A DNA stretch of 64,000 nt, taken from assembly GCF_002161355.1 (NCBI RefSeq), contig NZ_NFHL01000001.1:124001-188000 (forward strand), given 5' to 3'. Both the position numbers and the translations under genes were made by a program. Below the pieces are notes generated by a model. The model was not told where the DNA came from. It saw only the letters and a list, made by a program, of their open reading frames with translations, and ran no database searches. Shown piece by piece: positions 25,745 to 34,926 of the stretch (the first letter of the stretch is position 1; every line of letters begins with the position of its first letter). Origin of the DNA: Lachnoclostridium sp. An76. Lineage in GTDB: Bacteria; Bacillota; Clostridia; Lachnospirales; Lachnospiraceae.

Positions 25745-26545
25745 ATGAGCATAACAGGGATCATATTAGCAGCTGTGATCGTAGGCGGCACGGGACTGTT
25801 CATCGGAGTTTTCCTCGGTATCTCGGGAAAGAAGTTCGCAGTGGATGTGGACGAAAGAGAAGAGGCTGTCCTGGAAGCCCTTCCGGGAAATAACTGCGGC
25901 GGCTGCGGCTATGCAGGCTGTTCCGGCCTGGCCGCGGCGATCGTGAAAGGCGAAGCCGAAGTAGGCGGATGTCCGGTAGGCGGCGCGCCGGTGGCTGAGA
26001 AGATCGGGAAGATCATGGGGGTGGACGCTGCTGCGAAGGAGCGCATGACCGCCTTTGTGAAGTGTTCGGGAACGTGCGAGAAAGCGGGAACAGAATATGA
26101 ATATTATGGGATCCGGGACTGTGTCATGGCAAGCCAGATGCAGGACGGCGGGGCAAAGGGATGTGATTATGGCTGCCTCGGATACGGCACATGCGTGGAG
26201 GCGTGTTCCTTTGACGCGATCCATATAGCAGACGGGATTGCTGTCGTGGACAGAGAGTCATGTAAGGCATGCGGGAAATGTGTCTCCGCTTGTCCGAAGC
26301 ATCTGATCGAGCTGATCCCTTATAAGCAGAGGACATTTGTCCAGTGCAATTCCAATGAAAAGGGAAGGACGCTCATGGATGTATGCCAGGCGGGATGTAT
26401 CGGGTGCCGGCTCTGCGAGAAAAACTGCGGGGCGGCTGCGATCACAGTCCAGAATTTCCTGGCACATATCGATGTGGAAAAATGTATGAACTGCGGTGTG
26501 TGCACGGAGAAGTGCCCGAGAAAGGTCATCCGGGCAGATTTATAA
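25745..26545 (+). CDS. rnfB: Rnf complex subunit B (ferredoxin-oxidising, Fe-S)
   Basis: 266 residues. One N-terminal membrane helix is followed by the four-Cys motif NCGGCGYAGC...GGCPVGG. A central cluster domain (CSGTC, YGCLGYGTCVEAC) and two bacterial-ferredoxin modules follow (CKACGKCVSACPK, CMNCGVCTEKCPR), plus CIGCRLCEKNC. It takes electrons from reduced ferredoxin. AGGAGG lies 8 bp upstream. The 3' end overlaps convergent apbE by 6 bp. Confidence 0.96.
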   Translation: MSITGIILAAVIVGGTGLFIGVFLGISGKKFAVDVDEREEAVLEALPGNNCGGCGYAGCSGLAAAIVKGEAEVGGCPVGGAPVAEKIGKIMGVDAAAKERMTAFVKCSGTCEKAGTEYEYYGIRDCVMASQMQDGGAKGCDYGCLGYGTCVEACSFDAIHIADGIAVVDRESCKACGKCVSACPKHLIELIPYKQRTFVQCNSNEKGRTLMDVCQAGCIGCRLCEKNCGAAAITVQNFLAHIDVEKCMNCGVCTEKCPRKVIRADL

Positions 26546-27562
26546 TGCGAGATCGATCCGGGAGCTGCTTGTATGCAGCTCCCCGTCTTTTGTCACAAAG
26601 ACGGCTTCGATCCCTTCCATGCTGCGGACGAGCTCCATCCCATCTTCCAGGCCAAGTACATAGCAGGCTGTGCTCAGGGCATCTCCGTCCACAGACCGGT
26701 CGGAGATGATCGTTACCTGATCCAGGTCGTTCTGCACAGGATATCCGGTGTCAGGATCCAGGATGTGATGGTAGATGGCGCCGTCTTTCTTGAAATACCG
26801 TTCGTAATCTCCTGATGATACAACAGAGCTGTCGGATACGGATACAGTCCCCAGTATGGTCCCGTCTTCGGAAAAAGGTTTCTGTATGCCGATGCGGAAG
26901 TCTGAGCCGTCATAGCGCCCGCCGAGGGTCAGGACATTTCCGCCCAGGTTGATCAGCGCGTGGCGGACTCCCGCGCTGGTGAGATACTCTTTGAGTTGGT
27001 CGGCAATATAGCCTTTTGCAATGCCGCCCAGGTCGATCTTTGCCTCAGGGTCAGTCAGGGTGACCGTGTTTCCTTCTATTTTTATACAGCGGTAATCAAT
27101 ATGGCTGACCGCTTCTTCCAATGCTGAGGGATCCGGGACCGTGCCGCTGCTGTTGCCTGTGAAATCCCAGAGTTCGGAAGCGGACGCTATCGTAATGTCA
27201 AATTTCCCGCCGGAAAGCTCACCATAGTGTATGCCGAGGCGCAGCAGTCCGGCAGTTTCATCAGAGACAGACACAGGCAGGCCGTGCGACTGGTTGATCT
27301 TATAGATCTCGCTTTCCTCGATGGATGGGCTGAGGAGGTTTTCATAGTATGCGCAGAGCTCTTCGCAGCGGTCAAGGATCTCCCGGTCAGCGCCCCAGGC
27401 TTCCACCTGAACGACGGTATCAAAATAAGTCCCTGTCATTTTCAGGGATTCTGACTCAAGGGGCGAGCTGCATCCTGCGCATGATGAGACGATGTATGCG
27501 AATAGTAGAAAAAGTGATGTAAAACGTACTCTGGCGATGGTACTGTATTTTATCCGTGACAC
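26540..27562 (-). CDS. apbE: FAD:protein FMN transferase
   Basis: 340 residues. A lipoprotein signal ends in SSCAGC, so the enzyme is tethered outside the membrane. ApbE motifs include the FDTVVQVEAWG start, GGKFDITI, the IDLGGIAKGYIAD segment, INLGGNVLTLG and, near the C-terminus, SVDGDALSTACYVLG with the Mg-binding Asp. It transfers FMN from FAD to Thr in SGAT-type motifs, here most likely RnfD and RnfG. It is transcribed toward rnfB from its own promoter. Confidence 0.95.
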   Translation of the reverse strand: MSRIKYSTIARVRFTSLFLLFAYIVSSCAGCSSPLESESLKMTGTYFDTVVQVEAWGADREILDRCEELCAYYENLLSPSIEESEIYKINQSHGLPVSVSDETAGLLRLGIHYGELSGGKFDITIASASELWDFTGNSSGTVPDPSALEEAVSHIDYRCIKIEGNTVTLTDPEAKIDLGGIAKGYIADQLKEYLTSAGVRHALINLGGNVLTLGGRYDGSDFRIGIQKPFSEDGTILGTVSVSDSSVVSSGDYERYFKKDGAIYHHILDPDTGYPVQNDLDQVTIISDRSVDGDALSTACYVLGLEDGMELVRSMEGIEAVFVTKDGELHTSSSRIDLAL

Positions 27563-27609
27563 TGTATACTCCTCCCGTACACCCGAAAACAGGTTGAAAT
27601 CCTGAGCGT

Positions 27610-27638
27610 ATTATAGCCGGTTTTCCGGCACAGTACAA
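27610..27638 (-). promoter_or_regulatory. promoter of apbE
   Basis: On the minus strand TTGTAC (27638-27633) and TATAAT (27615-27610) are 17 bp apart, about 50 bp upstream of the apbE ATG. Confidence 0.65.
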
Positions 27639-27683
27639 GCATATAACTGTTACCTGTACCTGCAAACCGAATCGAACATGTGG

Positions 27684-27712
27684 TTGCATAATAAAAATCT
27701 ATGTGCTATGAT
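27684..27712 (+). promoter_or_regulatory. promoter of the NusG-II / Gx-transporter unit
   Basis: TTGCAT (27684-27689) and TATGAT (27707-27712) with 17-bp spacing lie 24 bp upstream of the ATG and diverge from the apbE promoter. Confidence 0.6.
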
Positions 27713-27735
27713 ATTGGAAGCGAAGAGGTAGAAGT

Positions 27736-28092
27736 ATGAAGAGAAATGACTGGTTTCTGGCGGCGGGCATTCTGGCAGCGGCTGCCATTTTGTTTTGTTT
27801 CCAGAGGTTGGGAAAGTCAGGGGAACAGGCTGTTGTCAGCATTTCGGTTGACGGCGATCTGTACGGCACTTACAGTCTGGGAGAAGACCGGACTGTGGAG
27901 ATCAATGAGACGAACCGCCTTGAGATCAGCGGCGGGGCTGTGCGGATGGACTGGGCTGACTGCCCGGATCAGGTCTGTGTAAACCATCGGAGTATCAGCA
28001 GGGATGGAGAGAGCATTATCTGTCTGCCGAACCAGGTCGTTGTTTCGATCGAAAACGGGGAATCCGGAGAAGTGGACGGCATTGCCCGGTAG
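27736..28092 (+). CDS. NusG domain II-containing membrane-anchored protein
   Basis: 118 residues. One N-terminal membrane helix (about 7-23), then an extracytoplasmic beta domain of the NusG_II type, ending in the conserved DCPDQVCVNHRSIS...ICLPNQVVVSIEN. The two Cys pairs are typical of this family. These proteins are often encoded beside apbE, rnf and Gx-type membrane proteins. The function is not established; a role in flavin or electron-transfer maturation is inference. Confidence 0.85.
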   Translation: MKRNDWFLAAGILAAAAILFCFQRLGKSGEQAVVSISVDGDLYGTYSLGEDRTVEINETNRLEISGGAVRMDWADCPDQVCVNHRSISRDGESIICLPNQVVVSIENGESGEVDGIAR

Positions 28093-28164
28093 AGACCTGC
28101 AAGGGGACGGCCTCCGCGCTGCTGTTTGGCGCTGTTATCCGGTTGTGTTGGAAAGGGAAGAGGA

Positions 28165-28659
28165 TTGAAGAACAGAGCTACTTATTTCGGGGTATTTACA
28201 GCGCTCGCGCTGATCTTCAGCTATGTTGAGACGCTGATACCGGTTAATTTCGGCATTCCGGGCGCAAAGCTCGGGCTTGCAAATCTTGTGATCGTGATCG
28301 TCCTGTATAAGACAGGTTTTAAGGAAGCGCTGCTCTTATCCGTGACGCGAGTGGTCCTGGCGGGCTTTCTCTTCGGGAATCTGTTCGGTATCCTGTACGG
28401 CCTGGCAGGCGCTGTTTTAAGCCTAGCCGCTATGGAGTGTCTAAAACTCAGGAGCTCTTTTAGTGTAGTCGGTGTGGGTATCGCGGGGGGAGTGAGCCAC
28501 AATATTGGCCAACTTATTGTGGCGATGATCGTCGTAGAGACGTACCAGGTCGGTTATTATCTGCCGGCGCTTCTTGTCGCCGGAGTGGTCACGGGAACCC
28601 TGATCGGCATTGTGTGCAGGGAAGTGCTCAGACGCATCAATAATGTCACACTTGTCTGA
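28165..28659 (+). CDS. Gx transporter family / heptaprenyl diphosphate synthase component I-like membrane protein
   Basis: 164 residues, five or six membrane helices. The motif NFGIPGAKLGLANLVIVIVLY and the GGVSHNIGQLIVA segment are hallmarks of this family, named from HepS component I but structurally like ECF-type substrate-binding subunits. TTG 28165 is chosen because a purine-rich site lies upstream and the protein then begins MKNRATYFGVFTALALI; the TTG at 28126 lacks a site. It is likely co-transcribed with the NusG-II gene. Substrate unknown. Confidence 0.8.
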   Translation: MKNRATYFGVFTALALIFSYVETLIPVNFGIPGAKLGLANLVIVIVLYKTGFKEALLLSVTRVVLAGFLFGNLFGILYGLAGAVLSLAAMECLKLRSSFSVVGVGIAGGVSHNIGQLIVAMIVVETYQVGYYLPALLVAGVVTGTLIGIVCREVLRRINNVTLV

Positions 28660-28723
28660 CAGGCCTCTTTTGTATGCGCAAAGATATGGATACGGATTAA
28701 TTTGAGAAAAGGAAGAAAATAAA

Positions 28724-29332
28724 ATGATCTCATATGTAAAAGGTGAACTGGCAGCCATAGAAGAACAGAAGGCGGTCATAGATGTAGGCGGGATAGGATA
28801 CGGCGTGTATATGCCGCAGCAGTCGATGGCGCGGCTCCCGGAGATCGGGAGTACAGTGAAGCTGCATACCTATCTGAATGTAAAGGAAGACGCCATGCAG
28901 CTCTTCGGATTCCTGACACGGGATGACCTGGAGATCTTTAAGCTGGTCATCGGCGTGAGCGGCATCGGGCCGAAAGGCGGGCTGAATATCCTCTCGAGCA
29001 TGAGCCCGGACGAGCTCCGGTTTGCCATCATGTCCGGGGACGCAAAGGCGATTTCAGCCGCTCCCGGGATCGGAAAGAAGACAGCGGAAAAGCTGATCGT
29101 CGAGCTGAGGGATAAGGTGGATATCGAGGAGATGCTGGAACATGCCGCCCACGGAGATGAAGGCGGGGCGGCCGCTCTGTCCGCGGACAGCGACATGCAG
29201 TCAGAGGCAGTCCAGGCGCTGGTCGCCCTGGGATACGGCAGCTCGGAGAGCCTGCGCGCTGTGAAGAAAGCATCCCCGGGATGCTCGACAGCGGAGGATA
29301 TCTTGAAAGAGGCTTTGAAATATCTTTTTTAA
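28724..29332 (+). CDS. ruvA: Holliday junction branch migration protein RuvA
   Basis: 202 residues. The N-terminal OB fold starts MISYVKGELAAI; two helix-hairpin-helix motifs follow (FKLVIGVSGIGPKGGLNIL and ISAAPGIGKKTAEKLIVELRDK); the C-terminal helical domain (SEAVQALVALGYGSSE) contacts RuvB. It recognises Holliday junctions and loads RuvB. It lies 27 bp from ruvB. Confidence 0.97.
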   Translation: MISYVKGELAAIEEQKAVIDVGGIGYGVYMPQQSMARLPEIGSTVKLHTYLNVKEDAMQLFGFLTRDDLEIFKLVIGVSGIGPKGGLNILSSMSPDELRFAIMSGDAKAISAAPGIGKKTAEKLIVELRDKVDIEEMLEHAAHGDEGGAAALSADSDMQSEAVQALVALGYGSSESLRAVKKASPGCSTAEDILKEALKYLF

Positions 29333-29359
29333 CCTGATGAAGGGAATGCGGATACAACC

Positions 29360-30364
29360 ATGGGAAAACGGATCATTACAACAGAAAATCTGGAAGAGGA
29401 TATTAAGATCGAGGGCGAGCTGCGCCCTCAGCTTTTGACAGAATATATCGGACAGGAGAAGGCAAAACAGACGCTCAAGGTCTATATCGAAGCGGCAAAG
29501 GCGAGGAACGAGGCTCTGGATCATGTACTGTTTTACGGCCCCCCGGGACTGGGAAAGACGACTCTTGCCGGGATCATCGCCAATGAGATGGGCGTGCATA
29601 TGAAAGTGACCTCCGGACCGGCAATCGAGAAGCCCGGGGAGATGGCGGCGATCCTGAACAGTCTCCAGGAACATGACGTCCTCTTTGTGGATGAGATCCA
29701 CCGCCTGAACCGTCAGGTTGAAGAGGTGCTTTATCCTGCCATGGAAGATTATGCGATCGATATTATGATCGGAAAGGGCGCGGGCGCCCGGTCGATCCGG
29801 CTGAATCTGCCGAAATTCACACTGGTCGGGGCGACGACACGCGCCGGCATGCTGACAGCTCCGTTAAGAGACCGGTTTGGCGTGGTGAACAGGCTGGAAT
29901 TTTATACGGATGAGGAGTTGATGACAATCATCTTAAGGTCAGCGAAGGTGCTGGATGTGGAGATCGAAGAAGAGGGGGCCCTGGAGCTTGCGCGCAGGTC
30001 GCGCGGCACGCCGAGGCTGGCAAACCGCCTCTTAAAGAGAGTGCGCGATTTCGCCCAGGTAAAATACGACGGAAAGATCACAAAGAAAGTGGCAGACTAT
30101 GCGCTGGATCTTCTCGATGTTGACAAATACGGGCTTGATCATATCGACAGGAGCATCCTTCTCACGATGATCGAAAAATTCCAGGGCGGCCCGGTGGGGC
30201 TGGATACCCTTGCGGCCGCGATTTCTGAGGACGCGGGGACACTGGAGGATGTGTATGAGCCGTATCTGCTGAAGAACGGATTTATCCAGCGGACGCCGCG
30301 GGGCAGAGTCGTGACGGATCTGGCGTACACCCATCTCGGGATCCCCCTGCCCCGGCCGGAGTAA
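29360..30364 (+). CDS. ruvB: Holliday junction branch migration helicase RuvB
   Basis: 334 residues. It has Walker [12 protein letters not shown], Walker B DEIH, sensor [15 protein letters not shown] and the C-terminal winged helix ([21 protein letters not shown]). It is the AAA+ hexameric motor of branch migration. Forms an operon with ruvA. Confidence 0.98.
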   Translation: MGKRIITTENLEEDIKIEGELRPQLLTEYIGQEKAKQTLKVYIEAAKARNEALDHVLFYGPPGLGKTTLAGIIANEMGVHMKVTSGPAIEKPGEMAAILNSLQEHDVLFVDEIHRLNRQVEEVLYPAMEDYAIDIMIGKGAGARSIRLNLPKFTLVGATTRAGMLTAPLRDRFGVVNRLEFYTDEELMTIILRSAKVLDVEIEEEGALELARRSRGTPRLANRLLKRVRDFAQVKYDGKITKKVADYALDLLDVDKYGLDHIDRSILLTMIEKFQGGPVGLDTLAAAISEDAGTLEDVYEPYLLKNGFIQRTPRGRVVTDLAYTHLGIPLPRPE

Positions 30365-30395
30365 ATATGCTTTCGGCGGAATATCGAAAAAACTG

Positions 30396-30424
30396 TTGGT
30401 TTTTGCCGGTAAATCGTTTATAAT
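30396..30424 (+). promoter_or_regulatory. promoter of zapA
   Basis: TTGGTT (30396-30401), a 17-bp spacer and a perfect TATAAT (30419-30424) lie 30 bp upstream of the zapA ATG. Confidence 0.55.
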
Positions 30425-30453
30425 AGACAGGTAAGAAACGCGAGGAGGAAGCT

Positions 30454-30864
30454 ATGAGTTCAGCAAAACATTTTACAGAAGTATTGATCGGGGGAAAGGT
30501 ATATACTCTGAGTGGATTTGAAGGTGAAGAGTACCTGCAGAAAGTATCCTCCTATCTGAACCACAAGATCACAGAGTGCGCGAACAGCGAGGGATACAGG
30601 AAGCAGAGCGCTGACACAAGGAATGTACTTCTCGCCCTGAATATCGCAGACGATTATTTTAAGGCTAAGAAACAGGGAGATTCCCTTGAGAGTGATATCG
30701 AACTGAAGGATAAGGAAATGTACGATCTGAAGCATGAACTGATCTCCGCACAGATCAAACTGGAAAACGCGGAGAAAGAGCTTGCAAAGATGAAAGAGGA
30801 GAACAATGATCTCCAGATGCAGATCGTAAAACTGGAAACCGAGATGAAAAACCGGAGAAGGTAA
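30454..30864 (+). CDS. zapA: cell division protein ZapA
   Basis: 136 residues. The N-terminal ZapA domain (VLIGGKVYTLSGFEGEEYLQKVSSYLNHKI) is followed by a long coiled coil (about 75-133). ZapA binds and bundles FtsZ filaments at the division site. CGAGGAGG precedes the ATG. Neighbouring zapA and U32 protein genes are common in Clostridia. Confidence 0.92.
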   Translation: MSSAKHFTEVLIGGKVYTLSGFEGEEYLQKVSSYLNHKITECANSEGYRKQSADTRNVLLALNIADDYFKAKKQGDSLESDIELKDKEMYDLKHELISAQIKLENAEKELAKMKEENNDLQMQIVKLETEMKNRRR

Positions 30865-30911
30865 CCGCTGGCGATGCGGCTGTAAAAAAGCAACACGAAA
30901 ATGACGAAAGA

Positions 30912-30940
30912 GGGCTGTCAGGATAGACAGCCCATTTCAT
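30912..30940 (+). terminator. hairpin between zapA and the U32 gene
   Basis: GGGCTGTC (30912-30919) pairs with GACAGCCC (30926-30933) around a 6-nt loop, followed by ATTTCATT. The T-tract is weak, so termination may be partial. Confidence 0.6.
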
Positions 30941-30976
30941 TACAGAAATATTTTGTCGGAAAGGATCAGCACAGAT

Positions 30977-33442
30977 ATGGCAGAAAGGGACAGGATATGT
31001 ACAGCAGGGGACTGCGCTCAGAAAAGGACGGTCGAGATCCTTGCCCCGGCGGGCTCTTATGAGTCCTTCCGGGCAGCGCTCGGCGCAGGCGCGGATGCGG
31101 TGTATGCCGGAGGCCCAAGGTTCGGCGCGAGGGCGTTCGCAGACAATTTCACACAGGAAGAGCTTGTCCGGGCAGTGGGGGAGGCGCATCTTTTCGGGAA
31201 GAAGTTTTATCTGACAGTCAATACACTGCTAAAGGACCATGAGATCGCTGATCTCTACGATTATCTGGAGCCGCTCTATGAGGCCGGGCTGGACGCGGTC
31301 ATCGTACAGGATGCCGGTGTGGTCGAGTATATGAGAGAAGTTTTTCCGGGGATGGATCTCCATGCAAGTACGCAGATGACAGTGACCGGATCCTACGGGG
31401 CAAGATTCCTGGAAAAGCAGGGCGTCACACGGGTGGTGCCGGCGCGGGAGCTCTCTCTTGGGGAGATCCGGCAGATCCGGGAGGAGACCGGGCTGGAGAT
31501 CGAGTGCTTTGTCCACGGAGCGCTCTGCTACTGTTATTCCGGGCAGTGCCTTTTGAGCAGTATGATCGGGGGCAGGAGCGGCAACAGGGGACAGTGCGCC
31601 CAGCCGTGCAGGCTGCCGTACTCTGTGGACGGGAAAAAGAAGTATTACCTGAGCCCAAAAGATATCTGTACCCTGGAGATCATACCGGACCTTGTGGATG
31701 CGGGGATCGATTCCTTTAAGATCGAAGGGCGCATGAAAAAGCCAGAGTATGTGGCAGGGGTCACATCCATGTACCGGAAATATACGGACCTTTATCTGGA
31801 AAAGGGGCGCGACGGATTCAAAGTGCTTCCTGAAGACCGGGAAATGCTCATGGACCTGTATAACAGGGGCGGCTTTTCAGAAGGGTATTATAAGAAACAT
31901 AACGGGCGGGAGATGATGGCTCTGGACCGTCCCAGCCATACAGGGGTCCCGGCGCTGAAAGTCCGCTCACAGAAAGGACGGGAACTCCGCTGCACAGCGC
32001 TCACGGATATCCGCCCGGGTGACGTGGTCGATATTACAGGCGGCAAAGGAAATTATACTGCCGGCAGTGAAGTGAGAGCGGGCGGAACCCTGTCCTTCCT
32101 CGTCCAGAAAGGGACGCGCCTGGCGCCGGGAACGGTTTTGAAACGGATGAGGAATGAGACGCTGATCCGAAATCTCCGCGAGACCTGTGTTGAGAAAACG
32201 ACCCAGAGGGAAATCTGCGGGCGGCTGGTCCTGAAGATGTCAGAGCCTGCCGGATTCACGGTCTGGTGCATGTCAGGAAACCAGGCGGGGGCGGCAAGAA
32301 ATGCTGTCTCGTATACGGCGAAGTCAGACGGAGCGGTCCAGAAAGCTCAGAACCGACCTCTTGACGAAGAGAGAGTCCGCGCACAGATCATGAAGACAGG
32401 GAATACAGAGTTCTGTTTCCGGGAGCTGGATATCCATATGGACGAAGGAGTTTTTATGTCTGTCCAGCAGATCAATACCCTGCGAAGAGCTGCGCTGGAG
32501 GGGCTGAAAAAAGCGGTCATAGCTGATCAGTCCCGGACAGCGGCAGTCAGGAAGGCTGCCCCGGATCTGCCTGACAGGGGAGCGGACGGAGAGTGGTCCC
32601 CGCTTTTTTCTGTCCTGGCAGAGACAGAAGAGCAGCTCCAGGCGGTAAGGGACGCAGTTGTCCAGGCGCCTGAGCTCTTCCGCCGCGTTTATGCGGATCT
32701 GGCACTTGCAGAGAAGACAGAAAGATCCAAAGAAGTGAAAAAAGCGGTACAGGATATCAGGGATGCGGGCATCGAGCTTTTTGCCGCACTGCCATGGATC
32801 TTCCGCAGGGAAGAGCCGGGAGATGACAGAGGGGCGGAACTGCTCAGAAAAGTCGATATACTGGGGGCGGACGGTGTGCTGATCCGGAATTATGAACAGT
32901 ATCAGCTGCTGGAAGAAGAGGGGTTTGACAAAAAGACCGATCTGGACCATAATCTATATGTGTTTAACCGATGCGGGAAAGCGTTCTGGAACAGGCTCGG
33001 CGTTTCCGGGTTCAGCGCGCCGGAGGAATTAAATGCCAGGGAACTCGGGGAACTGGGGATCAGAGGAGCGGAGCTGACTGTCTACGGCTATCTCCCGGTC
33101 ATGATCTCGGCCCAGTGTATTGCAAAGACGGCGGGAAGGTGTACGCACAGCCCGGGGCTGACATTCCTCACGGACAGGCTGGGCAGCCGGTTCCCGGTAA
33201 AGAACCAGTGCGATTACTGTTACAATGTCATCTATAATACCCTGCCTCTGTATCTCGGGATGCAGAAGGAAGAGATCCGCCGGCTGGCTCCGGGGATGCT
33301 CAGGATCCAGTTCAGCATCGAGACAGGGGAACAGGCCGGGAAGATCCTGGATCTGGTGACGGAGGCTTTCCTTGGCGGGGGCTCACCTTCAGCACCGGAT
33401 TTTGAATATACCCAGGGACATTTCAGGCGCGGGGTATCATAA
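30977..33442 (+). CDS. U32 family protein (peptidase U32 / RNA-hydroxylation type)
   Basis: 821 residues. The U32 barrel starts VEILAPAGSYESFRAALGAGADAVYAGG. The signature FVHGALCYCYSGQCLLSSMIGGRSGNRGQCAQPCR includes the Cys thought to hold an Fe-S cluster, followed by SFKIEGRMKKPEYVA. A long central DUF3656-like region and a second C-terminal half with further Cys (CDYCYN) follow. Although annotated as peptidases, several U32 members hydroxylate tRNA or rRNA, so the reaction here is open. ATG 30977 follows AAAGGA; TTG 30953 is an alternative. Confidence 0.88.
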   Translation: MAERDRICTAGDCAQKRTVEILAPAGSYESFRAALGAGADAVYAGGPRFGARAFADNFTQEELVRAVGEAHLFGKKFYLTVNTLLKDHEIADLYDYLEPLYEAGLDAVIVQDAGVVEYMREVFPGMDLHASTQMTVTGSYGARFLEKQGVTRVVPARELSLGEIRQIREETGLEIECFVHGALCYCYSGQCLLSSMIGGRSGNRGQCAQPCRLPYSVDGKKKYYLSPKDICTLEIIPDLVDAGIDSFKIEGRMKKPEYVAGVTSMYRKYTDLYLEKGRDGFKVLPEDREMLMDLYNRGGFSEGYYKKHNGREMMALDRPSHTGVPALKVRSQKGRELRCTALTDIRPGDVVDITGGKGNYTAGSEVRAGGTLSFLVQKGTRLAPGTVLKRMRNETLIRNLRETCVEKTTQREICGRLVLKMSEPAGFTVWCMSGNQAGAARNAVSYTAKSDGAVQKAQNRPLDEERVRAQIMKTGNTEFCFRELDIHMDEGVFMSVQQINTLRRAALEGLKKAVIADQSRTAAVRKAAPDLPDRGADGEWSPLFSVLAETEEQLQAVRDAVVQAPELFRRVYADLALAEKTERSKEVKKAVQDIRDAGIELFAALPWIFRREEPGDDRGAELLRKVDILGADGVLIRNYEQYQLLEEEGFDKKTDLDHNLYVFNRCGKAFWNRLGVSGFSAPEELNARELGELGIRGAELTVYGYLPVMISAQCIAKTAGRCTHSPGLTFLTDRLGSRFPVKNQCDYCYNVIYNTLPLYLGMQKEEIRRLAPGMLRIQFSIETGEQAGKILDLVTEAFLGGGSPSAPDFEYTQGHFRRGVS

Positions 33443-33453
33443 CAGGGGGTAAC

Positions 33454-34926
33454 ATGGTAAATATTATCATACAATTATCAAAATATCTGATCATCATCCT
33501 GATGGCTGCATATACATTTTCCTGTTTCTCGATCTTTGCGAGAAATTACGAGGATGAAGAGAAGCGGGTGCTGATCCGGCAGGATGTACTTTTGTTCCTG
33601 CTCCAGTTTGTGGCATTCTTTACGATGTTCCTTGCCACAGAGGATATACGGATCCTGTTTATTTACGCAGCGCTGGGGATCGTGCTGCTCGGAGTGATCC
33701 TTTTGTACAATCTGATCTATCCGAATGTATCCCGGCTGGTCGTTAATAATATGTGTATGCTCATAACTGCGGGCATGATCATGATCACAAGGCTGTCTTC
33801 TGACAATGACTCTCCTTACGGCACAGCGATCAGACAGCTGATCTTTGTCGTGCTCGGGGTGACGTTCGGGCTGATCGTCCCGGTGCTTATCCGGAAGCTG
33901 ACCTTTCTGGACAGGTGGACGTATGTCTATGCCGGAGTGGGCGGAGCTGCCCTTCTCGTGGTAGCTGTATTCGCCCAGACGTCAGGCGGAGCGAAGCTGG
34001 GGTTTGAGATCTTCGGGTTCAATATCCAACCCTCAGAATTTGTAAAGATCCTGTTTGTCTTTTTCGTGGCGGCGAGTCTGAACAAGTCAAAGGAATTTAA
34101 AAATGTAGTCATTACCACCGCGATTGCTGCGGCCCATGTGCTGATCCTGGTTTTATCGACGGATCTGGGAGCTGCGCTCATCTTTTTCGTGGTGTATCTG
34201 GTCATGCTGTATGTGGCGACAAGACAGCCGTTATATGCCATCGCGGGGCTTGGGGCAGGCGCTCTGGCCGCTGTGGCTGGATATCATCTCTTCGCCCACA
34301 TCCAGGTGAGGGTGGAGGCGTGGCAGGATCCTATCGCATCTTACGGGGACAGCGGGTATCAGGTGGCACAGTCACTGTTTGCCATCGGCACGGGAAGCTG
34401 GTTCGGCACCGGCCTGTTCCAGGGACAGCCGGATACGATCCCCGTATCAGAGACAGATTTTATCTTCTCAGCTATTACGGAGGAGATGGGAGTGATTTAC
34501 GCGCTCTGTCTCATACTGATCTGCGTGAGCTGTTATGTAATGTTTTTAAATATTGCAATGGAACTGCACAATTATTTCTATAAGCTGGTCGCTCTCGGAC
34601 TCGGGACATGTTACATTTTCCAGGTATTCCTCCAGATCGGGGGCGTGACAAAATTTATCCCGTCAACGGGAATGACCCTTCCCTTTGTCAGCTACGGCGG
34701 AAGCTCTGTATTAAGTACGATGATCATGTTCGGGATCATACAGGGGCTGTATATACTGAGGGAAGACGAAGAAGAGAAGTTGGAACAGGAGAAGCTTAAG
34801 AAAGAAAGGAAGTCAAGAAATGGCATGGGAAGAACAGCGCCCCGAAAAGCGGCGGAGAACGAACCGAGATTCGAGGAAGTCCCCAGGCAGAGGACGCGTA
34901 AAAAGCCGCGAGCGCGCGCGAAATAA
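33454..34926 (+). CDS. SEDS-family glycosyltransferase (FtsW/RodA/SpoVE)
   Basis: 490 residues, about ten membrane helices. Conserved SEDS segments are QPSEFVKILFVFFVAASL, LSTDLGAALIFFVVYLVMLYVA with the catalytic-type Asp, DTIPVSETDFIFSAITEEMG and GMTLPFVSYGGSS. It polymerises lipid II into glycan strands with a partner class B PBP, here encoded immediately downstream. The cytoplasmic C-terminal tail of about 45 residues is very basic and is read from DNA that also encodes the start of the PBP. Confidence 0.93.
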   Translation: MVNIIIQLSKYLIIILMAAYTFSCFSIFARNYEDEEKRVLIRQDVLLFLLQFVAFFTMFLATEDIRILFIYAALGIVLLGVILLYNLIYPNVSRLVVNNMCMLITAGMIMITRLSSDNDSPYGTAIRQLIFVVLGVTFGLIVPVLIRKLTFLDRWTYVYAGVGGAALLVVAVFAQTSGGAKLGFEIFGFNIQPSEFVKILFVFFVAASLNKSKEFKNVVITTAIAAAHVLILVLSTDLGAALIFFVVYLVMLYVATRQPLYAIAGLGAGALAAVAGYHLFAHIQVRVEAWQDPIASYGDSGYQVAQSLFAIGTGSWFGTGLFQGQPDTIPVSETDFIFSAITEEMGVIYALCLILICVSCYVMFLNIAMELHNYFYKLVALGLGTCYIFQVFLQIGGVTKFIPSTGMTLPFVSYGGSSVLSTMIMFGIIQGLYILREDEEEKLEQEKLKKERKSRNGMGRTAPRKAAENEPRFEEVPRQRTRKKPRARAK

